A DNA stretch of 64,000 nt from Aestuariibaculum lutulentum (GTDB lineage: Bacteria; Bacteroidota; Bacteroidia; Flavobacteriales; Flavobacteriaceae): contig NZ_CP136709.1 in NCBI RefSeq assembly GCF_032926325.1, positions 161,501 through 225,500 on the forward strand. Direction: 5' to 3'. Positions within the stretch are counted from its first letter, which is position 1; each line of letters starts with the position of its first letter. The notes under the pieces are model-generated. The model was not told where the DNA came from. It made no database searches and saw only the letters and a list, made by a program, of their open reading frames with translations. This document shows, in pieces, positions 36,201-43,988 of this stretch. A program made the translations under genes and the position numbers.

Positions 36201-37392
36201 AATCTAAACCAGCACCATCCGTTCCAATCCATATACGTTTGTCTGAACGCTCTGCTAAAGCGCCAATACGATCATGACTAAGTCCTTCGCCTCCTGTCAT
36301 TTTTCGCAATAATTTTATAGGTTCTCCTTGTGGATTTACATAGTTTAAACCTGTACTGGTTCCAATCCACATATTACCATCCTTATCCATTTTTAAGGCA
36401 GAAACCGTTCTGTTAAACACACTGGAACCATCATCGGCTGGCAAAAACCATTTTACCTGAAAATCTGTTTTTTGGTGTAAAAAATCAGATTTATTAATAA
36501 TATTAAGTCCTCCGTTTCTAGTTCCAATCCATAACTGACCAGAATGATCTTCTTCAAAACAAAGAATGTTATCGTCACTAAGTCCTTTACCTTCTTTTAA
36601 AGACGTTCCCAGATGTAGGGTGTCTTTTTTATTAGTTATCACATGAAGTCCATTATTTGCACCAATCCATAAGTTACCTTCTTTATCGTTAAATAATGAC
36701 TCAATTAAAAAAGACTTCCCTTGCTCATTCCCTTGTAACGAAACACGAGTGACTTTATCGGTTTTTAGATTAATTTTATTCAATCCGCTGCCTGCTGTTC
36801 CAACCCATAGCAAAGAATCTCCTTGAAGCGCCATACTACTGGTATAATTTGAAGACAACGACGCTTCGTCATTTCCTTTATAGCTATAAACCTTTGTTTT
36901 TCTGTTTTTATCGAAAACCTGAATACCACGCTCTAAAACAGCTAAGTACACCTCTCCCTTGCTACCTAACTCTAACCGTGAAATATGCTTACCCAATAAA
37001 CCTTTCTCTTCATTAATAATCTCAATTTTTTCGGTTTTAGAATCGTAAACATTCAGTCCTTCTGATGTTGCTATTAGTAGTTTATGGTCCTTAAAAGCTT
37101 TTATTTCATTAATAAAATCGTCGCTCAAGCTTTGATTTCCGCGGTCTTCATCTCTCTCAAAAACGGTAAACTGCGTCCCATCATATCTATTCAAACCTTC
37201 AGAAGTTCCAATCCAAATAAAGCCCAAGGAATCCTGAGCAATACTATTAATGCCATTGTTCGACAAGCCCAACTCTACATCAAGTAAATAAAAATACAAC
37301 TCGTGTTCAATGGAATTAAACTGTTGCAAAGAGTTTTGAGCTGTACCCGTGGCAAAACACAAAAAGGTGATATAAAATAAAAAGTGTTTCAT
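33289..37392 (-). CDS. Hybrid two-component system (HTCS) PUL regulator
   Basis: 1367 residues with a signal peptide ending near GTAQ (residue 19). Two periplasmic propellers of Reg_prop repeats (about 45-690) have recurring WIGT..GLN and LWVGT..GLNK motifs. A Y_Y_Y domain (about 720-790) and one membrane helix (about 800-820, WAYIGYLVVLVLGIYWF) follow. The HisKA domain carries His856 (FFTSFSHELKTPL), and the ATPase domain the motifs NNLLSNAFKYTPDNG and GIGIGLALSKSF. The receiver has phospho-acceptor Asp1164 (DLIVSDVMMPKMNG), and an AraC-type HTH (about 1260-1365) ends the protein. Such proteins bind an oligosaccharide cue in the periplasm and activate the local PUL. The proposed targets are the three 21-bp direct-repeat operators nearby. 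Confidence 0.97.
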   Translation of the reverse strand: MKHFLFYITFLCFATGTAQNSLQQFNSIEHELYFYLLDVELGLSNNGINSIAQDSLGFIWIGTSEGLNRYDGTQFTVFERDEDRGNQSLSDDFINEIKAFKDHKLLIATSEGLNVYDSKTEKIEIINEEKGLLGKHISRLELGSKGEVYLAVLERGIQVFDKNRKTKVYSYKGNDEASLSSNYTSSMALQGDSLLWVGTAGSGLNKINLKTDKVTRVSLQGNEQGKSFLIESLFNDKEGNLWIGANNGLHVITNKKDTLHLGTSLKEGKGLSDDNILCFEEDHSGQLWIGTRNGGLNIINKSDFLHQKTDFQVKWFLPADDGSSVFNRTVSALKMDKDGNMWIGTSTGLNYVNPQGEPIKLLRKMTGGEGLSHDRIGALAERSDKRIWIGTDGAGLDLFDPETRQFKYFRHDPNNPNTISNNYIISLLEDSKKRLWVGTYQGGLNKMDPDTGISKHYLQGDITLGSDVRVIFEDRKHQIWVGTNRGGLYMYDEINDAFKFVNVLGKLDIRDISEDDKGHFWMATYGDGILKYIPTQNTMTFYNSSTIQDFKSNVIYSILALPSGDVLAGTQNEGLIRLSPEKREVIGFTEKNGLSNNTITSIVMENQENIWLGTHKGISNYNALTDVIHNLNTYTNVQQGKFNIGSSLFTSSGMIYLGGDKGLNIFNPDNLHSKRETYPIIFKTLEVLDEKVEVSENEKDAVIDESILFENQIYLQPDQTFFSIDYVALKYPFAKNVNYSYRVDGYHNHWISTNQYGKVNLINLPYGDYTLNVKAKFGSGDETFKKIKIKVLPPFWRTSWAYIGYLVVLVLGIYWFMRYYAERLKLINSLSIEKKERQLEHNFNEERMRFFTSFSHELKTPLTLILAPLEDLISEEKSIKHKNSLTLIQKNAKQLLQTINKLLEFRKANLGLSKLRIEEHNLNACLEQWVNNYFPLAKKRNIALSYDLQDEPLLAWFDLEKIHIIFNNLLSNAFKYTPDNGEIYVSLVYDEDSFEIKVRDTGYGISKTELEHVFERYYQSNSVKSKQGIGIGLALSKSFAELHMGSIQIESEEKKGSTFTVIIPRDKSLFVNAVLDTANTTDKEEHNEIEDWVPFAELDKTTKTNANLNVTENNELVLLIDDNPDILKYLDGLLEGKYDLIYANNGEEGLEKAKRYIPDLIVSDVMMPKMNGIELCNILKETTETTHIPIILLTAKGNAESIQEGYKYGADDYIVKPFSGQILQARIRNLLDVRKQLRHYFLNKDEVKLEGLEDKNSLLDQEKGFLNKLTQVVLNNLDQEKMDVWDVAQHMGMSRTSLFRKLKAVTGLNINQFIRKVKLDKAAELIESGNYTIAQASYEVGFNNVKYFRKLFKEQFEKLPSDLSKNK

Positions 37393-37468
37393 TAAAAAAA
37401 CGCTGCTAAAATTAGGAATCCAGAGATTATTGCTACTAATTTATAATTAAAGATACTAAAACCAAATT

Positions 37469-39043
37469 TTAGGATTTATTCTTTTGAAGAATACAAGTCA
37501 CCAAGGACCTTTGAGGTAATTGAATGTTATTTATTGTTTTTGAAGTCTTTATTTTTTTTAAATTAAAATCAACCTCTGCATTAGTTAAATACATTTCTGA
37601 AACTATATAACCTTTTGGCAATCCTGATAATTTAACCGTTTTATTCGTGTGAAGTTGATTCACAAAAACAATAACCAATTCATCATCTGACTTATACACC
37701 GAATGTAACATTTCTGAAATAGTTTCTTCATCTGATTTATTATCCACTCTGCGGGAAGCAATACGTTGCATTCCCGGTTTTATAAATCTGGAATAATGCC
37801 CTAATGCCCATAACATCTTCGATTCGTAAAAACGACCTCCATATTGATTCTTATCAATATATATCAAACCGTCCTTGTAGTTATACGGACTTATGGCCAG
37901 CCACCAGTGCCAGGCCGAAGCATTCGCAAACACTAAGTCTGAATGGATAACCTTAGCCACATATAATGCTGCATCAATACCCAAATCTCGGCCTCCACCC
38001 TTTATTTCAGAATTATCTTCTAATACACAATATTCGGTCATCCAATATTCCAAATCTGTTTGGCTCAACTTATCATTTAAAGATTTTCTGGTATTCATCA
38101 AAGTTTTGGAATTCCAGGTTGTAAAATAACTGTGCCCGGCTACTTTCTTGGCTACCGATTTTAAATCACCAACATAGCCTTTACTTTTCATATCGAAAAA
38201 ATAATTGATTTGATTTCCTCTATGAGGTTTATCTGCTGTAGTATATAAATAATTGATTTTCGCGGCTTCTGTAAGTTCTATTTGACTTGAAATGCGATTA
38301 GCTTCAAAAGAACTATCAATAGCTTTAATAGCCTGAAACATTTCTTCGTTAGTCCATGGCGAACCTTCTTGCTTACAACACTCCCACTCCCACTGCGGTT
38401 CGTTAAAAGGACTTATATAATCAAACATAACCCCTGTTTTATCATAAACTCCCTTTACAACTTCAGACAAGAAATCGGCATATGCTTTATAATTATACTC
38501 TAAAAGATTTGAACGCATACCGTTATCTGACCAGGCCCTTTGATTTTCGGTATAGAATACTGGAGGACTGTTAACAAAACCAATAAATATCTTTACCCCA
38601 AATTGTTTAGCCGCTTTTAAAAACCATTGCTGACCTTCCTGCTTGTTCCAGTTATAAGTTCCGTCTTGATTTAAAAAACATTCTGATTGTCGCCAATTAT
38701 CATTAATTCTGCTTTCTTTTCCCTGCTCACTACTTCCTGCACCAATATTAAATCGCCAAGCAGTTAAACCGATACCTTCAGGACTGCCGTCAGCTTTATT
38801 TTCTGTACTGAATAATAATCTGGCAATCTCCTTTTTAGAAGATTCAGACCAATGTTTACCTACAAATTGTGTAGACCAGGCATCTGAAGCTCCGAAGTTT
38901 TTAATAGTTTGAAACTTAGTTTCAGGATGAATCCGAATTTCAATAACATCCCTAGCTGAAGATTTTTTTTGAGCAAAAGATATAGTGACAAACAATAAGC
39001 AGCAAAAAGCTATTTGCTTTTTTGCCTTTAGAAAATAATTCAA
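37469..39043 (-). CDS. GH30 enzyme, probable endo-beta-1,6-galactanase
   Basis: 524 residues from a TTG at 39043, chosen because it gives a neat signal peptide (NYFLKAKKQIAFCCLLFVTISFAQ). The longer frame from a TTG at 39079 would begin inside the -7 box. The (beta/alpha)8 barrel has acid/base Glu215 in YISPFNEPQWEWE and nucleophile Glu337 in YWMTEYCVLED, with NFGASDAWSTQFVG at the start and a C-terminal beta-sandwich. The substrate loop WRFNIGAGSSEQG and the overall sequence resemble the GH30_5 beta-1,6-galactanases. It would cut the beta-1,6-galactan side chains of type II arabinogalactan. It has its own promoter and operator and is transcribed 76 bp ahead of the HTCS gene. Confidence 0.87.
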   Translation of the reverse strand: MNYFLKAKKQIAFCCLLFVTISFAQKKSSARDVIEIRIHPETKFQTIKNFGASDAWSTQFVGKHWSESSKKEIARLLFSTENKADGSPEGIGLTAWRFNIGAGSSEQGKESRINDNWRQSECFLNQDGTYNWNKQEGQQWFLKAAKQFGVKIFIGFVNSPPVFYTENQRAWSDNGMRSNLLEYNYKAYADFLSEVVKGVYDKTGVMFDYISPFNEPQWEWECCKQEGSPWTNEEMFQAIKAIDSSFEANRISSQIELTEAAKINYLYTTADKPHRGNQINYFFDMKSKGYVGDLKSVAKKVAGHSYFTTWNSKTLMNTRKSLNDKLSQTDLEYWMTEYCVLEDNSEIKGGGRDLGIDAALYVAKVIHSDLVFANASAWHWWLAISPYNYKDGLIYIDKNQYGGRFYESKMLWALGHYSRFIKPGMQRIASRRVDNKSDEETISEMLHSVYKSDDELVIVFVNQLHTNKTVKLSGLPKGYIVSEMYLTNAEVDFNLKKIKTSKTINNIQLPQRSLVTCILQKNKS

Positions 39044-39076
39044 TTTAAACAATCTTTTTAGTTGGTTTAAGGAGTT

Positions 39077-39084
39077 CAAAGTTA
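39077..39084 (-). promoter_or_regulatory. -7 box of the GH30 gene
   Basis: TAACTTTG on the minus strand is an exact TAnnTTTG match, 22 positions from the proposed HTCS half-site at 39106. It overlaps the TTG at 39079, which argues against that codon being the start. Confidence 0.6.
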
Positions 39085-39105
39085 ATTATGAAAAACCGCT
39101 TTCGA

Positions 39106-39148
39106 GGGGTAAGTATTGTCTAAACAGGGGTTACATTATGTTCCTAAA
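39106..39148 (-). promoter_or_regulatory. Proposed HTCS operator of the GH30 promoter
   Basis: Plus-strand half-site GGGGTAAGTATTGTCTAAA (39106) and a second beginning GGGGTTACATTATGTTCC (39127) are direct repeats whose starts are 21 bp apart. A weaker pair starting AGGAGTAATAAA (39205) and TGGGGTAAAA (39226), also 21 bp apart, lies between this site and the next gene. Confidence 0.6.
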
Positions 39149-39342
39149 CCACCTAATTGCTCAGATTCTTCAATCTAATTCCTAATTACCGATATTAAAC
39201 GTTTAGGAGTAATAAAAAAATGTCTTGGGGTAAAACTTAGTTAATCACCATTGTAGTTTTGAAGTCCCCATATCTATTCATATTTAGCCGTCAAAAGCAG
39301 CCTTTGAAATCAATTAAAAGTAAAGATTATCTAAATCAAAAT

Positions 39343-39942
39343 ATGAACCAGCTGGAATTAAATCAAACTCTACAATCCAATTCAAAAAATTACAATCCTT
39401 TAACACCTGATGAGAAAATTGAAGAACTTAAACGCATTCTTCATCTGGCTCCTTCATCAATGAATATGCAACCCTGGCAGTTTACTTTTGTTAAAAACAA
39501 AAGTGTTAAACATAAACTGGCATTGTCTTCTGTTGATAATGCTGAAAAAATTAATCAAGCCGATGTTTTAATCGTTTTTAGTGTTGTTGATAATTTAGAT
39601 TCCTTTCAATTAGTCATCGAAAAAGAACTTCCTGAAGGCCTGCAAGAACTTTACAATAACATTAAAAACTTCACTTCGGAGTCTGATTTGAAAATTTGGT
39701 TTTCTAAACAAGTTTACATCGCATTTAGCATTGCTTTAGGCACAGCTGTTTCTCTGGGTTTGCATCCTACGCCTCTAGAAGATATTAAACCTGAGAAATA
39801 CACTGAAATTTTAAACATGGTTGATTATAAACCAATTTTAACACTAGCTATAAATTTTGAAACCGAAAATGACTTTTTCGAATCTACAGACAAACCCAAA
39901 ACGCGACGATGCATTGAAGATGTGATTATTAATATCGATTAA
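39343..39942 (+). CDS. Nitroreductase-family protein
   Basis: 199 residues from the ATG at 39343. A TTG at 39259 is in frame but adds 28 residues with no family similarity. The hallmark LKRILHLAPSSMNMQPWQFTFV is clear, as is the C-terminal half with VYIAFSIALGTAVSLGLHPTPLEDI. It is related to the nitroreductase at 3163 but divergent. The usual N-terminal Arg-rich FMN contact (RxSxR) is replaced by NSKNYNPL, so FMN binding may differ. It stands alone, 352 bp before an AraC-type gene on the same strand, and its promoter region abuts that of the PUL GH30 gene. Confidence 0.82.
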   Translation: MNQLELNQTLQSNSKNYNPLTPDEKIEELKRILHLAPSSMNMQPWQFTFVKNKSVKHKLALSSVDNAEKINQADVLIVFSVVDNLDSFQLVIEKELPEGLQELYNNIKNFTSESDLKIWFSKQVYIAFSIALGTAVSLGLHPTPLEDIKPEKYTEILNMVDYKPILTLAINFETENDFFESTDKPKTRRCIEDVIINID

Positions 39943-40294
39943 GCTCTTCATCATTTACTTGCAACCCAAGGTGATTAATAGCAAACACACCTTTCATTAA
40001 TAATGTTTTAACCATTATTATTCTCAAATTTACCAAAACATCAAGCTTGTTATTTAAATCCTCCTAAGTCATTCTTTTGGAGGATTTTAAATTAAATAAC
40101 ACTCTAAATCCATTTCAAACAGTTTTCAAAAGCTTTAAAGATTAGCTGCTATCCTCTAATTTTTTATAAAAATTTATCTAAATTAGGATTCATCAACTAA
40201 GCCTGAATTCTGAAAAATATTTACTTATAATTTATCTATTTTAACAAAATTCAGCCTCTATTTTACTTAATTCTATTAATCGTTTTTTTCTCTC
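39943..40294. other. Intergenic region without a gene
   Basis: 352 bp of AT-rich sequence between the nitroreductase and AraC genes. I see only a 9-bp inverted repeat (AAATCCTCC / GGAGGATTT, 40056-40087), which may be a weak terminator of the nitroreductase transcript since no T-run follows. No coding frame or RNA gene is evident. Confidence 0.5.
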
Positions 40295-41251
40295 ATGACG
40301 TTTAAAAAAATACAATTTCGGTTAACAACACCGAGTAAATGGTATACCCATATAAATAGTTTAGTTCCATCAACTATAAATGACACACAACTTTTATTAA
40401 ACCCTGAATTTGGACAGGGAAAACTAAAATACCTTGAAGTTCAAAATGGTCTGTGGGCCCAGTCAACCAACGTAATATTAAACGAGGATTTGATTTTAGA
40501 AAGGCTCGCCAGCGATCATAATGATATGTATCTAATAAATTTTTACCTCTCTAAAGCGGAAATTAAACAAACCGTTAAAAAGAAAACTATAAGCCAGACC
40601 ATTGAAAATGTAAATATGATATTTTACTCTTCAATGACCTCTTCGCAGATCTGTGTTCCTGCCAACGAAACTATCTTGATTTTTAATTTACTTCTTTCCA
40701 AAGAATGGTTATTTAAAAACGTTATTCCGGATTATGAGCATTTGAGCAGTTTTTTTAATACGAACCACCCTATTTGCCTTTCAGAAAATCTGGATTATAA
40801 TTTAAAAAAGCTCCTTAATCACATTAATTTTGATGAAAACAACAGACTGACATCGATTTCAGGGATATTACAAATTATAAACTATCTTTTTTTAAAGTTC
40901 GGAAAAAGAGAACTGGAATCAAGTAAAAACAATATCCACCCTGACGATTTAAATCAGTTATTAAAAATTCGTGAAATCTTAGACACCAATCCTCACAGAG
41001 AAATACAATTGGTAAATCTGTCTGAACAAGCCAGTATGAGCCTTTCTAAATTTAATCGCATTTTCAAACAAGTGTTTGGAACAACACCTTATCAATACCA
41101 TTTAAAACAGAAAATGGAAAAAGCGATGGAAACTTTACAGGAAAATAAACATTCGGTTTCCGAAACAGGGTTTTTAATGGGCTATTCTAATTTAAGTCAG
41201 TTTTCCAAGGCCTTTAAAAATCATTTTGGGATTTTACCAAGTGAAGTTTAA
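40295..41251 (+). CDS. AraC-family transcriptional regulator
   Basis: 318 residues. The C-terminal ~100 residues hold two helix-turn-helix motifs: REIQLVNLSEQASMSLSKFNRIFKQVFGTTPYQYHLKQKMEKA and HSVSETGFLMGYSNLSQFSKAFKNHFGILPSEV. The N-terminal ~200 residues are a sensor region I do not recognise, with no membrane segment, so it is a cytoplasmic one-component regulator. It converges on tRNA-Arg and a terminator. Its target is unknown, and the preceding nitroreductase gene is a candidate. Confidence 0.9.
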   Translation: MTFKKIQFRLTTPSKWYTHINSLVPSTINDTQLLLNPEFGQGKLKYLEVQNGLWAQSTNVILNEDLILERLASDHNDMYLINFYLSKAEIKQTVKKKTISQTIENVNMIFYSSMTSSQICVPANETILIFNLLLSKEWLFKNVIPDYEHLSSFFNTNHPICLSENLDYNLKKLLNHINFDENNRLTSISGILQIINYLFLKFGKRELESSKNNIHPDDLNQLLKIREILDTNPHREIQLVNLSEQASMSLSKFNRIFKQVFGTTPYQYHLKQKMEKAMETLQENKHSVSETGFLMGYSNLSQFSKAFKNHFGILPSEV

Positions 41252-41299
41252 TTCACGAGCTTTTGGTAGTCTATTTAAATAGAGAATATCATAAACTAA

Positions 41300-41329
41300 A
41301 AAAGCTCCACTATTTCTAGTGAAGCTTTT
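41300..41329 (-). terminator. Terminator of tRNA-Arg
   Basis: Stem AAAAGCTCCACTA / TAGTGAAGCTTTT with one C-A mismatch and loop TTTC, directly after the 3' end of the tRNA. With A and T on the two sides it may also stop the convergent araC transcript. Confidence 0.75.
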
Positions 41330-41333
41330 CTTG

Positions 41334-41407
41334 TGACCACGCCAGGATTCAAACCTGGAACCTCTTGAGCCGTAATCAAGTGCGCTATTCAGTTGCGCCA
41401 CGTGGCC
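41334..41407 (-). tRNA. tRNA-Arg (anticodon ACG)
   Basis: 74 nt fold as a full cloverleaf on the minus strand. The acceptor stem is GGCCACG/CGTGGTC with one G-U pair, the anticodon stem is CTTGA/TCAAG with loop TTACGGC giving ACG, and the T arm contains GGTTTGAATCC. The discriminator is A and no CCA is encoded. It reads CGU, CGC and CGA after A34-to-inosine editing. Confidence 0.95.
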
Positions 41408-41579
41408 TTGTTTTTGTGGGTGCAAATATAGAACTTTTATTGAGTTACCACCAAATTATTTTCAAATATTTTCTGATTTTTTTTCCTAAAAAACACTAAA
41501 ACTATAACAATCAAATATTTAATTAATTTTACAAATAAAGTTTGGTAACATTTATTACATAAGTAACACATAGTTCCTT

Positions 41580-41587
41580 TATTTTTG
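41580..41587 (+). promoter_or_regulatory. -7 box of the YeeE/YedE operon
   Basis: TATTTTTG matches TAnnTTTG and lies 17 bp before the ATG at 41605. No convincing -33 box at the usual distance. Confidence 0.5.
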
Positions 41588-41604
41588 CGGCAAAAATTGT
41601 TTAA

Positions 41605-42162
41605 ATGGATTATATTTTAAGCCCTTGGCCATGGTACATTTCTGGCCCTCTTATTGCCGTAGTTATGGCCTTACTCCTGTATTTTGGAAAAACCTTTGGT
41701 ATGTCGTCAAACCTAAGAACCATGTGTTCTATTATGGGTGCCGATAAATTTGCCGATTTTTTCAAATTCGACTGGAAAAGTCAATTATGGAACCTGACGG
41801 TTGTTGCAGGTACCGTTATTGGAGGTTTTATTGCAACACATTATTTATCTGATAACAGTGTTACTGATTTAAACCCAACAACCATTGCGGAATTACAGCA
41901 CATGGGATTTGAAAACCCTGGTGCAACTTTAGTACCAAACGAAATGTTCGATTTAGAGGCCATTTCTTCTATTAAAGGTTTAGCACTTTTAATTATTGGT
42001 GGACTTTTAGTTGGTTTCGGAACACGCTACGCTGGTGGATGTACTTCTGGGCACGCCATTACCGGTTTAAGTAGTTTACAAAAACCATCGTTAATTGCAG
42101 TAATTGGATTCTTTGTTGGCGGTTTAATTATGACCAACCTTATCTTACCTTTAATTTTTTAA
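41605..42162 (+). CDS. YeeE/YedE-family membrane transporter, first half
   Basis: 185 residues with about four to five membrane helices. The YeeE/YedE (DUF395) signature GFGTRYAGGCTSGHAITGLSSL carries a conserved Cys, and a matching loop MSSNLRTMCSIMG lies near the N-terminus. Family members import thiosulfate or other sulfur compounds through a Cys relay. In Bacteroidota the transporter is often split into two adjacent genes, as here, with the partner starting 3 bp downstream. The two halves probably assemble in the inner membrane. Substrate unproven. Confidence 0.88.
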   Translation: MDYILSPWPWYISGPLIAVVMALLLYFGKTFGMSSNLRTMCSIMGADKFADFFKFDWKSQLWNLTVVAGTVIGGFIATHYLSDNSVTDLNPTTIAELQHMGFENPGATLVPNEMFDLEAISSIKGLALLIIGGLLVGFGTRYAGGCTSGHAITGLSSLQKPSLIAVIGFFVGGLIMTNLILPLIF

Positions 42163-42165
42163 TTT

Positions 42166-42579
42166 ATGAAGTTTTTAAAATTCTTATTAGTCGGTATATT
42201 TTTCGGAATCGTTTTAACAAAATCTGAAGCGGTTTCTTGGTACAGAATCTACGAAATGTTCAGATTTCAATCATTCCACATGTACGGTATTATTGGTACA
42301 GCTATTGCCTCTGGAATCCTATTCCTGCAATTAGCAAAACGAGGGCACGTTAAAAATACTGATGGCGCTGAAATCTTTGTTCCTAAAAAAGACAAAGGAT
42401 TCCCTCGTTACATTATTGGAGGTATCATCTTTGGATTTGGATGGGCTTTAGTAGGTGCTTGTCCAGGACCTATGTATATTCTTTTTGGAGCAGGGTATTA
42501 CACCATTGCTATTGTTATAATAGCTGCTATTGTAGGGACATTCATTTACGGAGTTCTAAAAGATAAACTCCCTCACTAA
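42166..42579 (+). CDS. YeeE/YedE-family (DUF6691-type) membrane protein, second half
   Basis: 137 residues with four membrane helices. The hallmark IFGFGWALVGACPGPMYILFGAG has the conserved Cys of the family. It is the pseudo-symmetric partner of the preceding gene (3-bp gap). Together they make up one transporter of usual size. An 18-bp stem terminator follows. Confidence 0.88.
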   Translation: MKFLKFLLVGIFFGIVLTKSEAVSWYRIYEMFRFQSFHMYGIIGTAIASGILFLQLAKRGHVKNTDGAEIFVPKKDKGFPRYIIGGIIFGFGWALVGACPGPMYILFGAGYYTIAIVIIAAIVGTFIYGVLKDKLPH

Positions 42580-42596
42580 AAAAACGCTTTTACATA

Positions 42597-42636
42597 TTTA
42601 TTCTTAGAATTTGCTTTAGCAAATTCTAAGAATAAA
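42597..42636. terminator. Bidirectional terminator between yeeE pair and clpS
   Basis: A perfect 18-bp stem (TTTATTCTTAGAATTTGC and complement) with loop TTTA lies between convergent genes and serves both. Confidence 0.85.
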
Positions 42637-42641
42637 TAGTA

Positions 42642-42917
42642 TTAAACTATTTCTGCACTTAATCCGGCATCAAGTAACATGGAGCAACGTGGTTTTAAAT
42701 CGTCGTAAGCTCCTGTTTTAACAGTACATTTTCCGTTATAGTGTACTATAATCGAACATTGTTCTGCCTGTTCTGCCGTATGGTCGCATGCGTAAATTAG
42801 TGTTTCAATAACATGGTCGAAGGTATTGACGTCATCGTTATACAAAACAATTTCGTTTTGCGTTAATACCTCTTCTTCCAATAGTAATTCTTCGGACGTT
42901 TCTTCTCTAGTACTCAT
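42642..42917 (-). CDS. clpS: ATP-dependent Clp protease adaptor ClpS
   Basis: 91 residues from the ATG at 42917. An in-frame start at 42953 would add 12 residues not expected in the family. The ClpS core has NEIVLYNDDVNTFDHVIETL, with the Asn-Asp-Asp-x-Asn/Thr-Phe-x-x-Val pocket, then HTAEQAEQCSIIVHYNGKCTVKTG. ClpS delivers N-end-rule substrates to ClpAP. The acidic N-terminal tail (EETSEELLLEEEV) corresponds to the flexible extension that contacts ClpA. It lies 106 bp downstream of prmA on the same strand. Confidence 0.95.
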   Translation of the reverse strand: MSTREETSEELLLEEEVLTQNEIVLYNDDVNTFDHVIETLIYACDHTAEQAEQCSIIVHYNGKCTVKTGAYDDLKPRCSMLLDAGLSAEIV

Positions 42918-43023
42918 ACTCAATAATTTTTTATTCATTTTTAGAGATTTCAAACTTCTTAAATTGTTTTAAAGTGGGAGGCATTTTTTATAAACACCAC
43001 ATAACTCACTACAAAACAATGCA

Positions 43024-43860
43024 CTAATTTAAAAATTTTAATGCAACCCACTGATTTCTTTCGAATTTTTCAGCAAATTTTAACAGTAACTTTTCGCACG
43101 CTTCCTGAATAACCGGAATATCATCGTTATAAAACCCGCTTAAAAACAAGGTGCCATTTTCATTTAAACACGATACGTAAGTTGCCATATCCTGCAACAG
43201 AATATTACGGTTTATATTCGCAATAATCACATCATACTTTTTGCCTTCCAACACACTGGCATCGCCTTCAACAACTGTTATATGCTCGCAATTATTACGC
43301 TCCACATTCTCTAAACTGTTTACATAACACCAGTTATCGTAATCTACAGCATCAATAGGTTGCGCTCCTTTCATTTCTGCTAAAATGGCTAATACACCTG
43401 TACCGCAGCCCATATCTAAAACCGATTTACCTTCAAAATCGTTTTTTAAAATATGCTGAATCATCATGTGTGTCGTTTCGTGATGACCGGTACCAAAACT
43501 CATTTTAGGTTCTATAACAATATCGTATTTGGTGTCTGGTTTTTCGTGAAATGGTGCACGTACCGAACACTCATCGTCAACTACAATCGGGTTGAAGTTT
43601 TTCTCCCACTCCTCGTTCCAGTTCGTCTGCTCGATTTCGCTGAAGGTATAGTCAATTTTAAACTCCTCGGAATTTAAAATTTGAACATCGTTTAAAATAT
43701 CTTCATTCCACTCCTCCTTTTGAATATATGCTGTCACCCCGGTTTCGGTTTCCACAAAGCTTTCAAATCCGGCATAGCCTAACTCGGCAATTAAGATTTC
43801 TACGGCTGGTTGTAATGGTTTTACAGTAAATTCGTATCCTATATAAATGATGTTTGACAT
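43024..43860 (-). CDS. prmA: Ribosomal protein L11 methyltransferase
   Basis: 278 residues, slightly short for the family as in other Bacteroidota. The C-terminal Rossmann methyltransferase has the SAM motif KSVLDMGCGTGVLAILAEMKGA, preceded by MSFGTGHHETTHMMIQ and followed by DVIIANINRNIL, all diagnostic of PrmA. The N-terminal substrate-recognition domain (about 1-100) is present. It trimethylates L11 in the cytoplasm. It follows tpiA with a hairpin between them. Confidence 0.95.
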   Translation of the reverse strand: MSNIIYIGYEFTVKPLQPAVEILIAELGYAGFESFVETETGVTAYIQKEEWNEDILNDVQILNSEEFKIDYTFSEIEQTNWNEEWEKNFNPIVVDDECSVRAPFHEKPDTKYDIVIEPKMSFGTGHHETTHMMIQHILKNDFEGKSVLDMGCGTGVLAILAEMKGAQPIDAVDYDNWCYVNSLENVERNNCEHITVVEGDASVLEGKKYDVIIANINRNILLQDMATYVSCLNENGTLFLSGFYNDDIPVIQEACEKLLLKFAEKFERNQWVALKFLN

Positions 43861-43880
43861 GGTTTCTTTTTATATTAAAA

Positions 43881-43905
43881 CCTCATGAATGTAACACTCA
43901 TGAGG
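43881..43905 (-). terminator. Hairpin between tpiA and prmA
   Basis: Stem CCTCATGAATG / CACTCATGAGG with one mismatch and a 3-nt loop, followed on the minus strand by TTTTAATATA. Probably a partial terminator after tpiA. Confidence 0.55.
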
Positions 43906-43988
43906 CTGGTTCTTGTTTTGCATTGGGGATTACTAAATTTATAAAGCAAACTTAAAAAGATCTAAAGTAATGCCCCTCTATAAGTTAA

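Noticed and set aside
41234..41425. Frame of 63 codons on the minus strand
   Set aside because: It runs across tRNA-Arg and its terminator and past the end of araC; a chance frame.
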